Below are positions 51,820 to 59,887 of a DNA stretch of 64,000 bases, in pieces. Source of the stretch: Actinoplanes italicus. GTDB lineage: Bacteria > Actinomycetota > Actinomycetes > Mycobacteriales > Micromonosporaceae. The stretch is taken from assembly GCF_003001815.1 (NCBI RefSeq), contig NZ_PVMZ01000010.1, positions 328,456-392,455 of the forward strand. Direction: 5' to 3'. A program made the translations under genes and the position numbers. The notes below the pieces were generated by a model. The model did no database searches, had not been told where the DNA came from, and saw nothing but the letters and a program-made list of their open reading frames with translations. How positions within the stretch are numbered: the stretch's first letter is position 1; the number at the start of each line of letters is the position of its first letter.

Positions 51820-52269
51820 TCAGCAGTTCCCGGATATCGTCTTGAGGCCTACCCACAACCGGCCGTTGCGGTCCATGTCGACGGTCGAACCGGCCTGCCC
51901 CACCGTGTTGCTGGCCCAGAGGACGGTGCCGAAGAGCGGGGTGTAGATGACGAAGTTCCCGTCGTTCTGATACACCGCGTAGGGCCGGTGGCTGAAGGTG
52001 TTCGAGGCCCAGCAGACCTTGTCGACCCTGCTGTGGCTCATGTTGCCCTTGTACAGCACGAGGTTGCCGTCGGCCTGCATGATGAGCCAGTACGTCTTGC
52101 CGCCGGGCCAGGTGGCCTGGATGTAGTCGTCGGCGTACAGCGTGCTTCCCCGGCGCAGTTCGTAACCGATGTTTCCGGCAACGGCCGGAGCGGCGGTGCC
52201 GAACACGACCGCCGCGGCGGTGGCTACGGCGACGGCGATGCCGCCGATTCGACTCGGTTTCGTCCGCAT
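51820..52269 (-). CDS. secreted B-lectin (bulb-type mannose-binding) protein
   Basis: A 149-residue exported protein. A signal peptide (about 1-31, ending AVAGN) is followed by one B-lectin domain. Sugar-binding QxDxNxVxY motifs appear as QADGNLVLY and QNDGNFVIY, and a third degenerate one as DRNGRLWV. It would bind mannose-like glycans outside the cell. It sits between the fucose regulator and the GH95 gene, which suggests a role in glycan capture. Confidence 0.88.
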   Translation of the reverse strand: MRTKPSRIGGIAVAVATAAAVVFGTAAPAVAGNIGYELRRGSTLYADDYIQATWPGGKTYWLIMQADGNLVLYKGNMSHSRVDKVCWASNTFSHRPYAVYQNDGNFVIYTPLFGTVLWASNTVGQAGSTVDMDRNGRLWVGLKTISGNC

Positions 52270-52508
52270 ACAGTTCCCCCGTTATCGAATTCTCATCGAA
52301 CTATGTAGATGCAACGTACCGACGACGGCTTGTCCTGTCCATGACGACCGCGTTATCGACGCACTTATCAGAGTGCATTCGATTTGTTCCCGATTCGCGA
52401 TTTTTAGCCTCTTGAAACAGGCCGTTTCTTGTCCGTTGTGTAGCGGAAGAATTGTCGACAAAGGCTGATACTGCGGGCCGTGTCCGGGGTGACGGTCCGG
52501 CCGCCGGG
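52270..52508. other. A/T-rich intergenic region upstream of the lectin gene
   Basis: Roughly 52290-52460 is far less GC-rich than the rest of the window. It contains the lectin promoter region but no gene or clear hairpin that I can support. Confidence 0.5.
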
Positions 52509-55229
52509 TCACGAAGTGATCAGGTAGAACTTCTCCCAGGGACCGATCGCGTCGCGGTTGGCGATCAGAGCTGCCGCGCCGCCGTTCTCGGCCACCACGT
52601 ACTTGTTGTTGACCGTGGCCCGGAGGCTGATGGTCCCGTCGCTGTTGTCGACCCGTGCGAACGTCTCCCATGGCCCGGCCGCGGCCCGGTTCGCGACCAG
52701 CGGATTCGCCCCGGCGTTCTCGGCCGCGACGTACTGACTGTTCGCCCGGGACCGCAGCGCCACGTTGCCGCCGCCGAGATCGATCACGTCGAACCGTTCG
52801 GTCGCCCCGATCGAGGTGGCGCTCGCGATCAGCGGCGACGTGCCGGCCGCCGTCACGTAGTTGTCGTTCGCCACCGCCCGCAGCGCGAACCCTGCCTGCG
52901 GCGGTTGCCCGCCACCGAGACCGAGCGTCGAGGCGGTGCCGCTGAGCGCCTTGACGCCGTTGTTGGGCGAGGCGGTCAGGGTGGTCGCGGTGTAGTTGCT
53001 CAGCGGCTTGGCGGTCCGCTCGATCACGTAGGTGGTGTTCGCGGCGGTGGCGAAGGCGACCTCGCCGGCCGTCGTGGTGGTCAGGATCGTGTTGTCCGAG
53101 GCGCGCCGGACCCGGATCTCCTGGCTGCCCCAGGGGTTGACCACGCGTGCCTGCTTGCCGTGCAGGCTGCGCACACCGACGTACTTGGTCTCGTTCGCCT
53201 CGCGCTCCGCGCTGACCAGGAACCCGTCCCTGGCCGCCAGGGTGAACTTGCCGGCGAACCCGGAGTCGGCCGGGACGGCGGGGAACACCCGGATCTTGTC
53301 GTTGTACGACTGCATCAGCGACTCGTTCATCGCGGCCAGATGGATGCCGAGGTACTCGAGGACGCCGTTGGTGTTGGTGGTCATGCCGTTCGGGTGGTTC
53401 TGGTACTTCTGCAGCATCGTCCGCATGCCCGCGAGCGCCTGCTGGCCCAGGCCGAGCCGGGCCGCGTGCACGTGGTCGTTGGACCAGACGTTGCCGTACG
53501 GGTGCGGGCGTACGTTCCACGAGTTGATCAGCGTCGGGGTGTCGGAATATCCGATGCCGCTCAGGTCGTACGGCCAGACCAGCTCCAGGACCGGGTTCTC
53601 GTTGTTACGCGTCTGCGAGATCGGCGGGTCGTGCGGCAGATAGGCCCCGTTCTGGATCTGGTACGGGGCCAGGTTGTTCAGAACGTCCTGCCAGCCCGCG
53701 CGCAGTCCCGAGTCGAGGCCGAGCTGTGTGGACACGTCGATGGCCAGCGGGAACAGTTTGCGGATCGCTCCCAGGTCGGTGATCGCGTTGCGCTGGTCCC
53801 AATACGTCTCGTGCACGTTGGAGCTGGCCATGTAGTACTGGGCGCCGTTGCGCGACAGCCGGTTCTGGTAGAAGCGGGCCGACTCCCTGATGAACGGGTA
53901 CGCCACGTCACGCAGGTAGGCGGCGTCGTTGGTGTACCGGTAGTACAGGTACATGTTGTAAGCGGCCTCGAACCCGGTGGAGTACAGGTCGTTGACGTAA
54001 TCGCTGTTGATCGTGCCGCGCGCGTTGCCGTCCCAGCCCATCGTCTCGGGCACCCACAGCGAGTCGGTGCCGTACCTGGTCTGGGTGTACGACCGCAGCG
54101 CGGTGTAGTTGCGGCCGTAGAGGTTGTTGAACGTACGCATCAGCTCCGGATGGTTGGAGCTGTAGAACGAGTTGTAGACGTCGCGCTGATTCCAGTACCA
54201 GTAGCCGTTGCTCCACTTGGAGTTGTCCTGGGTGGCCCGGAACACGCCGTTGATGAAGTGGACCGGATAGTTGCCGTATCCACCCGCGGCGATCATGTAC
54301 GTCGCCAGGTAGTAGACGTTCTCCAGGTAGTCGCCGTCGGATCCGCCGGTGTTGTACTGCACGAACGACTTGGCCCAGAACGCGTGCCACCAGCTCCGGT
54401 AGTTGTTCAGCGTGGTGGCGTATCCGGCCTGCCTGACCGTGGCGAGCTGGTCGCGGGCCGCCTGCACCGAGTTCCGGTCCGGGGCGTTGACCCGGCTCGC
54501 GGCGGTGAACCAGATCGTGTAGCTGCTGGCCGGGGTGATGTTGAGCCGCACCCGGGTGCCGTTGACCACTGTCGAGGTGAAGGCAGTGCCCTCGACCGTG
54601 GCGGCGAGCGTGTAGCCGAAGCCGTTCGGATCGGCCTGCCCGCGGCTCAGGCCCACGCCCGTGGAGTCGGCGAACGTGCTCGCCTGCCGCCAGGTGTCCA
54701 GGTTGGGCACGTCGGCGATGTTCTGCACGGTGCTCAGGTCCCACAGGCTCAGGTCGAGGCCGACGGTGGTGGAGCCGAAGCCCTCGACGCGGAGGCCCAT
54801 CACCTCGGAGCTCGCTGCGCCCAAGACGGTGACTGTCCGGTTGCCGGAGTATCGCGTGGTGAGCGTGCCGTCGTGCAGCGACAGCCGCGACCCGGTGCTC
54901 GCGCCGACGCCGGTGAGGTTCACGTTCCCGGCGGCGTAGGTGGACTGCTGGGCCAGGTCAACGCCGGACACCTGCATGGTGAGACCATTCTGGTCCCAGG
55001 CCATCGCGCCGGTGCGGCCGTTGCCGACGGTGAGGCCCTTGACCGGGTCGGTGTTGGGGGAGTTGTAGACGACGTCGTGCCGGGACAGGTACGCGGCGCG
55101 GTCGACGTTCAGGGCGCCGGTGCCGGAGTTGAACGCGGCGTCCGTCGTGGACGCCGCGGCCGGTGCGGGGACGGTCAGTGTGGCGCCCATGGTGAGCAGG
55201 CAGAGAGCAGCCGCGAGCAGCACCTTCAT
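52509..55229 (-). CDS. secreted GH95-type glycosidase with C-terminal fascin-like beta-trefoil
   Basis: A 906-residue exported enzyme. Signal peptide about 1-27. Residues about 45-280 are the GH95 N-terminal beta domain (GLTVGNGRTGAMAWDQNG); about 290-680 the (alpha/alpha)6 barrel (FINGVFRATQDNSKWSNGYW, VHETYWDQRNAITDL, NENPVLELVWP); about 690-770 a beta-sandwich. The last 130 residues show three fascin/actin-crosslinking trefoil repeats (YVTAAG, YVAAEN, YVVAEN), probably glycan-binding. GH95 includes alpha-L-fucosidases and alpha-L-galactosidases, so it likely releases L-fucose for the neighbouring importer. An AAGGGT ribosome site precedes the ATG. Confidence 0.85.
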   Translation of the reverse strand: MKVLLAAALCLLTMGATLTVPAPAAASTTDAAFNSGTGALNVDRAAYLSRHDVVYNSPNTDPVKGLTVGNGRTGAMAWDQNGLTMQVSGVDLAQQSTYAAGNVNLTGVGASTGSRLSLHDGTLTTRYSGNRTVTVLGAASSEVMGLRVEGFGSTTVGLDLSLWDLSTVQNIADVPNLDTWRQASTFADSTGVGLSRGQADPNGFGYTLAATVEGTAFTSTVVNGTRVRLNITPASSYTIWFTAASRVNAPDRNSVQAARDQLATVRQAGYATTLNNYRSWWHAFWAKSFVQYNTGGSDGDYLENVYYLATYMIAAGGYGNYPVHFINGVFRATQDNSKWSNGYWYWNQRDVYNSFYSSNHPELMRTFNNLYGRNYTALRSYTQTRYGTDSLWVPETMGWDGNARGTINSDYVNDLYSTGFEAAYNMYLYYRYTNDAAYLRDVAYPFIRESARFYQNRLSRNGAQYYMASSNVHETYWDQRNAITDLGAIRKLFPLAIDVSTQLGLDSGLRAGWQDVLNNLAPYQIQNGAYLPHDPPISQTRNNENPVLELVWPYDLSGIGYSDTPTLINSWNVRPHPYGNVWSNDHVHAARLGLGQQALAGMRTMLQKYQNHPNGMTTNTNGVLEYLGIHLAAMNESLMQSYNDKIRVFPAVPADSGFAGKFTLAARDGFLVSAEREANETKYVGVRSLHGKQARVVNPWGSQEIRVRRASDNTILTTTTAGEVAFATAANTTYVIERTAKPLSNYTATTLTASPNNGVKALSGTASTLGLGGGQPPQAGFALRAVANDNYVTAAGTSPLIASATSIGATERFDVIDLGGGNVALRSRANSQYVAAENAGANPLVANRAAAGPWETFARVDNSDGTISLRATVNNKYVVAENGGAAALIANRDAIGPWEKFYLITS

Positions 55230-55306
55230 GGGGAGACCCTTCGGTGGCAGGGGAGTGGGGGTCGCAACTCGCCCTGTCCGCCGACATCAGGGCGTGACAT
55301 GGATTT

Positions 55307-55319
55307 AACATCCGATGTT
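55307..55319. promoter_or_regulatory. 13-bp dyad, likely FadR-type operator for the GH95 gene
   Basis: AACATCCGATGTT is symmetric around its central C and lies 78 bp upstream of the GH95 start in an A/T-richer patch. This is a typical motif for FadR-subfamily GntR regulators, one of which is encoded immediately upstream. Confidence 0.65.
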
Positions 55320-55348
55320 TGGTGCGGTCAATCGGCATCGGTCGTTGT

Positions 55349-55364
55349 CCGGTTCCGGAACCGG
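55349..55364 (-). terminator. 16-bp palindrome after the FadR-type gene
   Basis: CCGGTTCCGGAACCGG is a perfect palindrome 37 bp past the regulator's stop codon and upstream of the GH95 promoter region. It could be a hairpin terminator (no T-run) or a second binding site. Confidence 0.4.
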
Positions 55365-55400
55365 ATGGCCGGTACGGCCAAGACATGGGATGACTGGCGG

Positions 55401-56072
55401 TCAGAGGGCTTGGCGCAGCCACTCCTCGACGCCGGCGATGTGGATCGTGGCCCATGACCGGGCCAGGTCGGGCCGCCGCGCCGCCAGGGCATCGTGGATG
55501 GCCTGGTGCTGCTCGCGGGTCCGCGACACCGCGTCCTCCTGGGTCAGGCCCCGCCACACCCGGGCCCGGGTGGTCGGCGCCGACAGGCCCTCGATCAGCG
55601 AGCAGAGCACACCGTTGCCGGCGCCCGCCGCGATCCGGCGATGAAACTCCAGGTCGTTCGCGACCAGCGCGTCCACGGTCGGCCCCGGGCCCAGCTCGTC
55701 GAGCAGGGCCTGCAGCTTCTCGATGTCCGAGTCGCTCATCCGCTCCGCGGCGAGCGCCGTGGCGGCCGGTTCCAGGATGCGGCGGACCTCGAGGAACTGC
55801 AGGACCGTGTCGTCACGGTGGAAGTCGACGACGAAGCTCAGCGCGTCCAGGAGCACGCCGGGATCGAGGCTGGTCACGTAGGTGCCGTCGCCCTGCCGGA
55901 CGTCCAGCACCCGGATCATCGACAGCGCCCGGACGGCCTCACGCAGCGAGTTGCGCGACAGACCGAGACGAGCGGCCAGATCGGCCTCGCGGGGCAGGCG
56001 GTCACCGGGGCCGAGCTCGCCCGACATGATCATGTTCTTGATCTTGCCGATCGCATCGTCGGTCAGTGCCAC
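55401..56072 (-). CDS. GntR regulator, FadR subfamily
   Basis: A 223-residue protein starting at GTG 56072 after GGAGAG. The winged helix spans about 3-70 (LPREADLAARLGLSRNSLREAVRAL), and the FCD domain about 85-215 contains DLEFHRRIA and EQHQAIHDAL with the metal-ligand His residues. It lies upstream of GH95 on the same strand and likely controls it via the AACATCCGATGTT site. A longer open frame upstream is not supported. Confidence 0.88.
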   Translation of the reverse strand: MALTDDAIGKIKNMIMSGELGPGDRLPREADLAARLGLSRNSLREAVRALSMIRVLDVRQGDGTYVTSLDPGVLLDALSFVVDFHRDDTVLQFLEVRRILEPAATALAAERMSDSDIEKLQALLDELGPGPTVDALVANDLEFHRRIAAGAGNGVLCSLIEGLSAPTTRARVWRGLTQEDAVSRTREQHQAIHDALAARRPDLARSWATIHIAGVEEWLRQAL

Positions 56073-56130
56073 GCGCTCTCTCCCGTCGATGCGAGTCCGG
56101 CCCGCTGCCGCTGACCTTACAAGCGTCCCC

Positions 56131-56673
56131 TCAGATGTCGAGGTCCTCCACGTCGGGATCGTCCTGGATGCTCCGCAGCGCGAGCGCGTACAGCTCCGGC
56201 GGCAGCAGCGGCTCGAGCTCCTCGGTCGTGTCGACGACCGTGAACACTCCCTGCGCCGGGGTGCGCATCCAGGCCTGGTCGGGTGACCAGTCGCCGATCC
56301 AGCCACGCCAGCCGGTGGACCATTTGCGGGTGCGGTCGGCGTGGGGGCCGACCGGGATGTTGAGCTCCGAGCGGGAGTGGTGCACGGCGAAGCGGCCCTT
56401 GCTGGTCCGGAACAGCGAGAACGTCTCCTCACCCTCGTTGCCGGAGGCGGTCCACTCGCCCAGGGCGACACCGAGGAACCTTTTGATGGACGTACGCCCG
56501 AGCCCGACCTTGACCGTGATCTCGGTGAATCCGGCCTGCTTGGCCTGCTCGACCTGGACCAGGCGGCGCAGGGCCGTGACGATCGCGCCGGACAGGTTGC
56601 CCCCGGTCAGCTCCTGGGCCCTCTGCAGCAGCGGCAGGTCGTCGTCGGCGATGTAGATGGTCTTGTTCGGCAT
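56131..56673 (-). CDS. EXLDI family protein
   Basis: A 180-residue protein ending DVEDLDI, the C-terminal signature that names the EXLDI family. The N-terminus (KTIYIADDDLPLLQRAQELT, then GNLSGAIVTALRRLVQVEQA) resembles a ribbon-helix-helix DNA-binding module, which would fit the inverted repeats upstream. A GGGGGAG site precedes the ATG. It is divergent from a DrrA/DrrB-type exporter, and I infer that it represses or senses for that exporter. No enzymatic motif is visible. Confidence 0.85.
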   Translation of the reverse strand: MPNKTIYIADDDLPLLQRAQELTGGNLSGAIVTALRRLVQVEQAKQAGFTEITVKVGLGRTSIKRFLGVALGEWTASGNEGEETFSLFRTSKGRFAVHHSRSELNIPVGPHADRTRKWSTGWRGWIGDWSPDQAWMRTPAQGVFTVVDTTEELEPLLPPELYALALRSIQDDPDVEDLDI

Positions 56674-56695
56674 GCGGCTCCCCCTCTGGACAGGA

Positions 56696-56737
56696 GTGTA
56701 CTCATACGTGTACGACTACATACATGTATACGTACAC
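56696..56737. promoter_or_regulatory. 42-bp imperfect palindrome covering the exporter start codon
   Basis: GTGTAC at 56696 and GTACAC at 56732-56737 bound a region that matches its own reverse complement at about 15 of the outer 18 positions, with inner repeats such as ATACGTGTAC and ATGTATACGTAC. The ATPase ATG (56724) lies inside it. It is strikingly A/T-rich. Confidence 0.65.
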
Positions 56738-57704
56738 GGAATCGCCGCCGTGTCCGGTCGAGGCCGAGGGCCTCACCGTGACCTACGGCAAGATCACCGC
56801 CCTGGACGGACTGAGCCTGCGCATCGAGGCGGGCACCGTCGTCGGGCTGCTCGGTCCCAACGGGGCCGGCAAGACGACCCTGGTCAAGGTGCTCTCCACG
56901 CTGCTGCGGCCCACTCGTGGCACCGCGCGGATCATGGGGCACGACGTGGTCCGCGACCCGTTGCCGGTCCGCCTCGCCATCGGGCTGGCCGGTCAGTACG
57001 CCGCCGTCGATCAGGAGCTCACCGGCAGGGAGAACCTGGAGATGGTCGGCCGCCTCTACCGGCTGCCCCGGGCGGAGGCGCGCCGCCGGGCCGCCGAGGT
57101 CCTCGAGCGCCTGTCGCTCACCGACGCCGCCGACCGGCGCGTGGCAGGCTACTCCGGCGGCATGCGGCGCCGGCTCGACCTGGCCGCCAGCCTCACCGGT
57201 CGTCCACCCGTCCTGCTGCTCGACGAACCCACCACCGGCCTCGACCCGAGGTCCCGGCAGGAGCTGTGGGCGATCGTCGACGAGCTGCGCGACGCCGGGA
57301 CGACGGTGCTGCTCACCACGCAATACCTCGAGGAGGCCGACCGGCTCGCCCAGCGGATCGTCGTCGTCGACGCCGGCACCGTGATCGCCGAGGGCACCCC
57401 GTCCGCCCTCAAGGCCGGCATCGGCACCGACATCCTGCGCGTGCGCCTGCCCGGACCGGCCGGACTGCCCGCGGCCGCGGAACTGCTGACCGACCTGGCC
57501 GCCACCGGCACCGAGGTCGTCACCGACCGCGTGACCGGCGAGCTCACGGTCCGGGTGTCCCGGCCGGACGCCTCCGTCGAAGCACTGCGCCGCCTCGACC
57601 GGCAGGGCGTGGACGTGACCGCCGTCCAGCTCACCCAGCCCAGTCTCGACGACGTCTTCCTGTCCCTGACCGGCCGTACCGCCGTCCTCGAGGAGGCTCG
57701 ATGA
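56724..57704 (+). CDS. DrrA-type multidrug ABC transporter ATP-binding protein
   Basis: A 326-residue ATPase. Walker A GPNGAGKTT is near residues 40-48, the signature YSGGMRRRL near 143-151 and Walker B VLLLDEPTTGLD near 163-174. The C-terminal extension of about 90 residues ending SLDDVFLSLTGRTA is the DrrA mark. The ATG has no ribosome site and is embedded in a palindrome, so translation may be leaderless and transcription occluded by a bound repressor. Overlaps DrrB by ATGA. Confidence 0.92.
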   Translation: MYTYTESPPCPVEAEGLTVTYGKITALDGLSLRIEAGTVVGLLGPNGAGKTTLVKVLSTLLRPTRGTARIMGHDVVRDPLPVRLAIGLAGQYAAVDQELTGRENLEMVGRLYRLPRAEARRRAAEVLERLSLTDAADRRVAGYSGGMRRRLDLAASLTGRPPVLLLDEPTTGLDPRSRQELWAIVDELRDAGTTVLLTTQYLEEADRLAQRIVVVDAGTVIAEGTPSALKAGIGTDILRVRLPGPAGLPAAAELLTDLAATGTEVVTDRVTGELTVRVSRPDASVEALRRLDRQGVDVTAVQLTQPSLDDVFLSLTGRTAVLEEAR

Positions 57705-58504
57705 CCACCGGAGTGACCACCCGCGGAGGCCGGCAACGGCTCACACCCGCCGCCGTTCTGCACGACAGCCGGGTGCTCGCCGCCCGCCAGCTGCGCAAGA
57801 CCCTGCGACGCCCCACCTACATCGTGTTCTCGTTCATCCAGCCGGTCATCTTCGTGCTGCTGTTCCGCTACATCTTCGGCGGCGCCATCGACACCGGCGC
57901 GACCAGCTATGTCAACTTCCTGATGCCCGGCATCATCGTGCAGACCGCGATCTTCGGCGCCCTCGTCACCGGTCTCGGGCTCACCGAGGACCTGGGCAGC
58001 GGCGTGGTCGACCGGCTGCGTTCGCTGCCGATGGCCCGGTCCGCGGTGCTGCTCGGCCGGACCGCCGCCGACCTCGTCATGAACGTCTTCACCCTGACGG
58101 TGATGATCGCGGTCGGTCTGCTCGTCGGGTTCCGGCCCACCGAACCGGCCTGGCGGCTGGGCGCCGCGTTCCTGCTGGTGCTGGCTTTCTCGTACGTCTT
58201 CAGTTGGATCAGTGCCTGGATCGGCCTGACCGTGCGCAACCCGGAGACCGCCCAGTCCGCCGGTTTCATCTGGGTGTTCCCGCTGACCTTCGCGTCGTCG
58301 GCGTTCGTGCCGGTCGAGACGATGCCCGGGCCGGTACGCACGTTCGCCGAACACAACCCGGTCACCCTGGTCGTCGACACCGTCCGCGGCCTGACCATCG
58401 GCGCACCCGACCCGGCCGGCCCCGCCGTGCAGGCCGTCGCCTGGCTCGGTGCCCTGCTGCTGGTCTTCGTCCCGATCGCGGTCCGAGCCTTCCGCCGCGC
58501 CTGA
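57701..58504 (+). CDS. DrrB-type ABC-2 transporter permease
   Basis: A 267-residue membrane protein with six predicted helices and the ABC-2 block LRSLPMARSAVLLGRTAAD, plus VFPLTFASSAFVPVETMPG near the C-terminus, as in daunorubicin-resistance DrrB. Together with the ATPase it forms an exporter of an unknown hydrophobic compound. No biosynthetic genes are nearby. Confidence 0.92.
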   Translation: MTTGVTTRGGRQRLTPAAVLHDSRVLAARQLRKTLRRPTYIVFSFIQPVIFVLLFRYIFGGAIDTGATSYVNFLMPGIIVQTAIFGALVTGLGLTEDLGSGVVDRLRSLPMARSAVLLGRTAADLVMNVFTLTVMIAVGLLVGFRPTEPAWRLGAAFLLVLAFSYVFSWISAWIGLTVRNPETAQSAGFIWVFPLTFASSAFVPVETMPGPVRTFAEHNPVTLVVDTVRGLTIGAPDPAGPAVQAVAWLGALLLVFVPIAVRAFRRA

Positions 58505-58591
58505 CCGCCGTCGTGTCCGGGCTCGCCGCGCCTGACCGCCCGTTGTGTCCGGGCTCGCCGGTTCGGCGTCGGCCGGGCAGAATGTCCGCTC

Positions 58592-59854
58592 ATGGCGACA
58601 GCAGAGGTGGCCCGCGCGGTGGCGCGGTACGCGAAGCGCTTTCATGCGGCGGCCGGCGAAGGGCATGGCGTCGCGTCGCCGCTCGGAGCCTGGCTGCTCC
58701 TGGCGCTGTGCGGAGCGGCGGCCGGGCGGCGTTCCGGCAGCGCCGGGCGGGAGCTGGCGGAAGCGCTCGGCATGGATCCGGCCTCCGCCGCGGCAGCGGC
58801 CACGGCGATGCTGGCCGACGAGCATCCGGTGGTCCTGTCGGCGACGGCGGTCTGGGGCCTGCCGGAGGACGGCACTCAATCCCTGCGGGCATGGCTGGCC
58901 GCGCTGCCGTCCTCCACCGAGACCGGACCGATACCGGCTCAGCCCGACCTCGACCGATGGGCGGACGACCACACCCTCGGCCTGATCAACACGTTCCCGG
59001 TGCAGGTCCCGGCCGAGGCGGTGCTGTTGATGGCGACAGCGCTGGCGTCCCGGGTGTCATGGCGGGATCCGTTCGACATCGTCCCCGCCGAGGAGCTGAG
59101 AGCCGGCAGTGCCTGGGCCGGACGGCTGACCCGGGTGCTGAGCAGTCCGGTCCGGGGCCATCACGGGTTCATCGTGACCACCGAGGAGGCCGGCGACGTC
59201 ATCGTGCACGTGGCGGAGGCCAAGGTCGAACCCGGAGAGCCCGGCCTCTCGGTGCTGTCGGTCGCCGCGGCCCCCGAGATCCCACCCGCCACCGTGCTCG
59301 CCGCCGCGCACACCCTCGCCGTGGAACTCCACGAAGCCGGCCCGTTCGGGCAGTGGCCCCCGCAGACCGGCCACCTGCCGGGACGGCGGTCGCTGTACGA
59401 CCTTCCGCTCGGCGAGGCCCCGCTGTGGACCATCACGGAGGAGCCGGCGCTCACCTATGGACGGGAGGAGCGCTATCGGTCGGTCCTGCCGTGCTGGTCC
59501 GCGGAGAGCGAGCACGACCTGAGCCGCGAGGTGTTCGGATTCCCGGCCGCGCTACGGGTACTGGAGCCGGTCATCGGGGCGAGCGGGCTGGACCTGAAGG
59601 CCAAGCAGAGTGCGGTGGCTCGCTACAGCCGGTACGGCTTCGAGGCTGCCGCGGTCACCGTCCTCATGGCCGTCACCGGCCTCCCGCCCGAGGGCGTGGT
59701 CCGGTCCGCGGAGCTGCGGTTCGGGCACCCCTACGCGGTGGTCGCGGTGGCCACCGACGAGCGGCCCGCGGAACAGGCACCCTGGCACGGCGTCCCGGTC
59801 TTCTCCGCCTGGGTGAGCGACCCGGACGACGTTCCCGCGGAGGAGGCCGGCTGA
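58592..59854 (+). CDS. serpin-like protein
   Basis: A 420-residue protein with the serpin order of elements: helix-B-like ASPLGAWLLLALCGAAA, the breach/shutter region INTFPVQVPAEAVLLMATAL with SWRDPF, then the hinge GFEAAAVTVLMA (P15-P9 area) before a reactive loop TGLPPEGVV and the closing strand FGHPYAVVAVAT and VFSAWVSDP. The hinge is alanine-rich, as in inhibitory serpins. No signal peptide is visible, so an intracellular target protease is likely. Bacterial serpins are uncommon. Followed at 33 bp by an MFS gene. Confidence 0.8.
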   Translation: MATAEVARAVARYAKRFHAAAGEGHGVASPLGAWLLLALCGAAAGRRSGSAGRELAEALGMDPASAAAAATAMLADEHPVVLSATAVWGLPEDGTQSLRAWLAALPSSTETGPIPAQPDLDRWADDHTLGLINTFPVQVPAEAVLLMATALASRVSWRDPFDIVPAEELRAGSAWAGRLTRVLSSPVRGHHGFIVTTEEAGDVIVHVAEAKVEPGEPGLSVLSVAAAPEIPPATVLAAAHTLAVELHEAGPFGQWPPQTGHLPGRRSLYDLPLGEAPLWTITEEPALTYGREERYRSVLPCWSAESEHDLSREVFGFPAALRVLEPVIGASGLDLKAKQSAVARYSRYGFEAAAVTVLMAVTGLPPEGVVRSAELRFGHPYAVVAVATDERPAEQAPWHGVPVFSAWVSDPDDVPAEEAG

Positions 59855-59887
59855 GTCGCCCGGTCAGCGCCGGAGGAGACTGCGGTC

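Noticed and set aside
52452..55457. 1001-residue plus-strand open frame opposite the GH95 gene
   Set aside because: Valine/arginine-rich shadow with no recognisable domain; the minus strand encodes a complete secreted GH95 enzyme.
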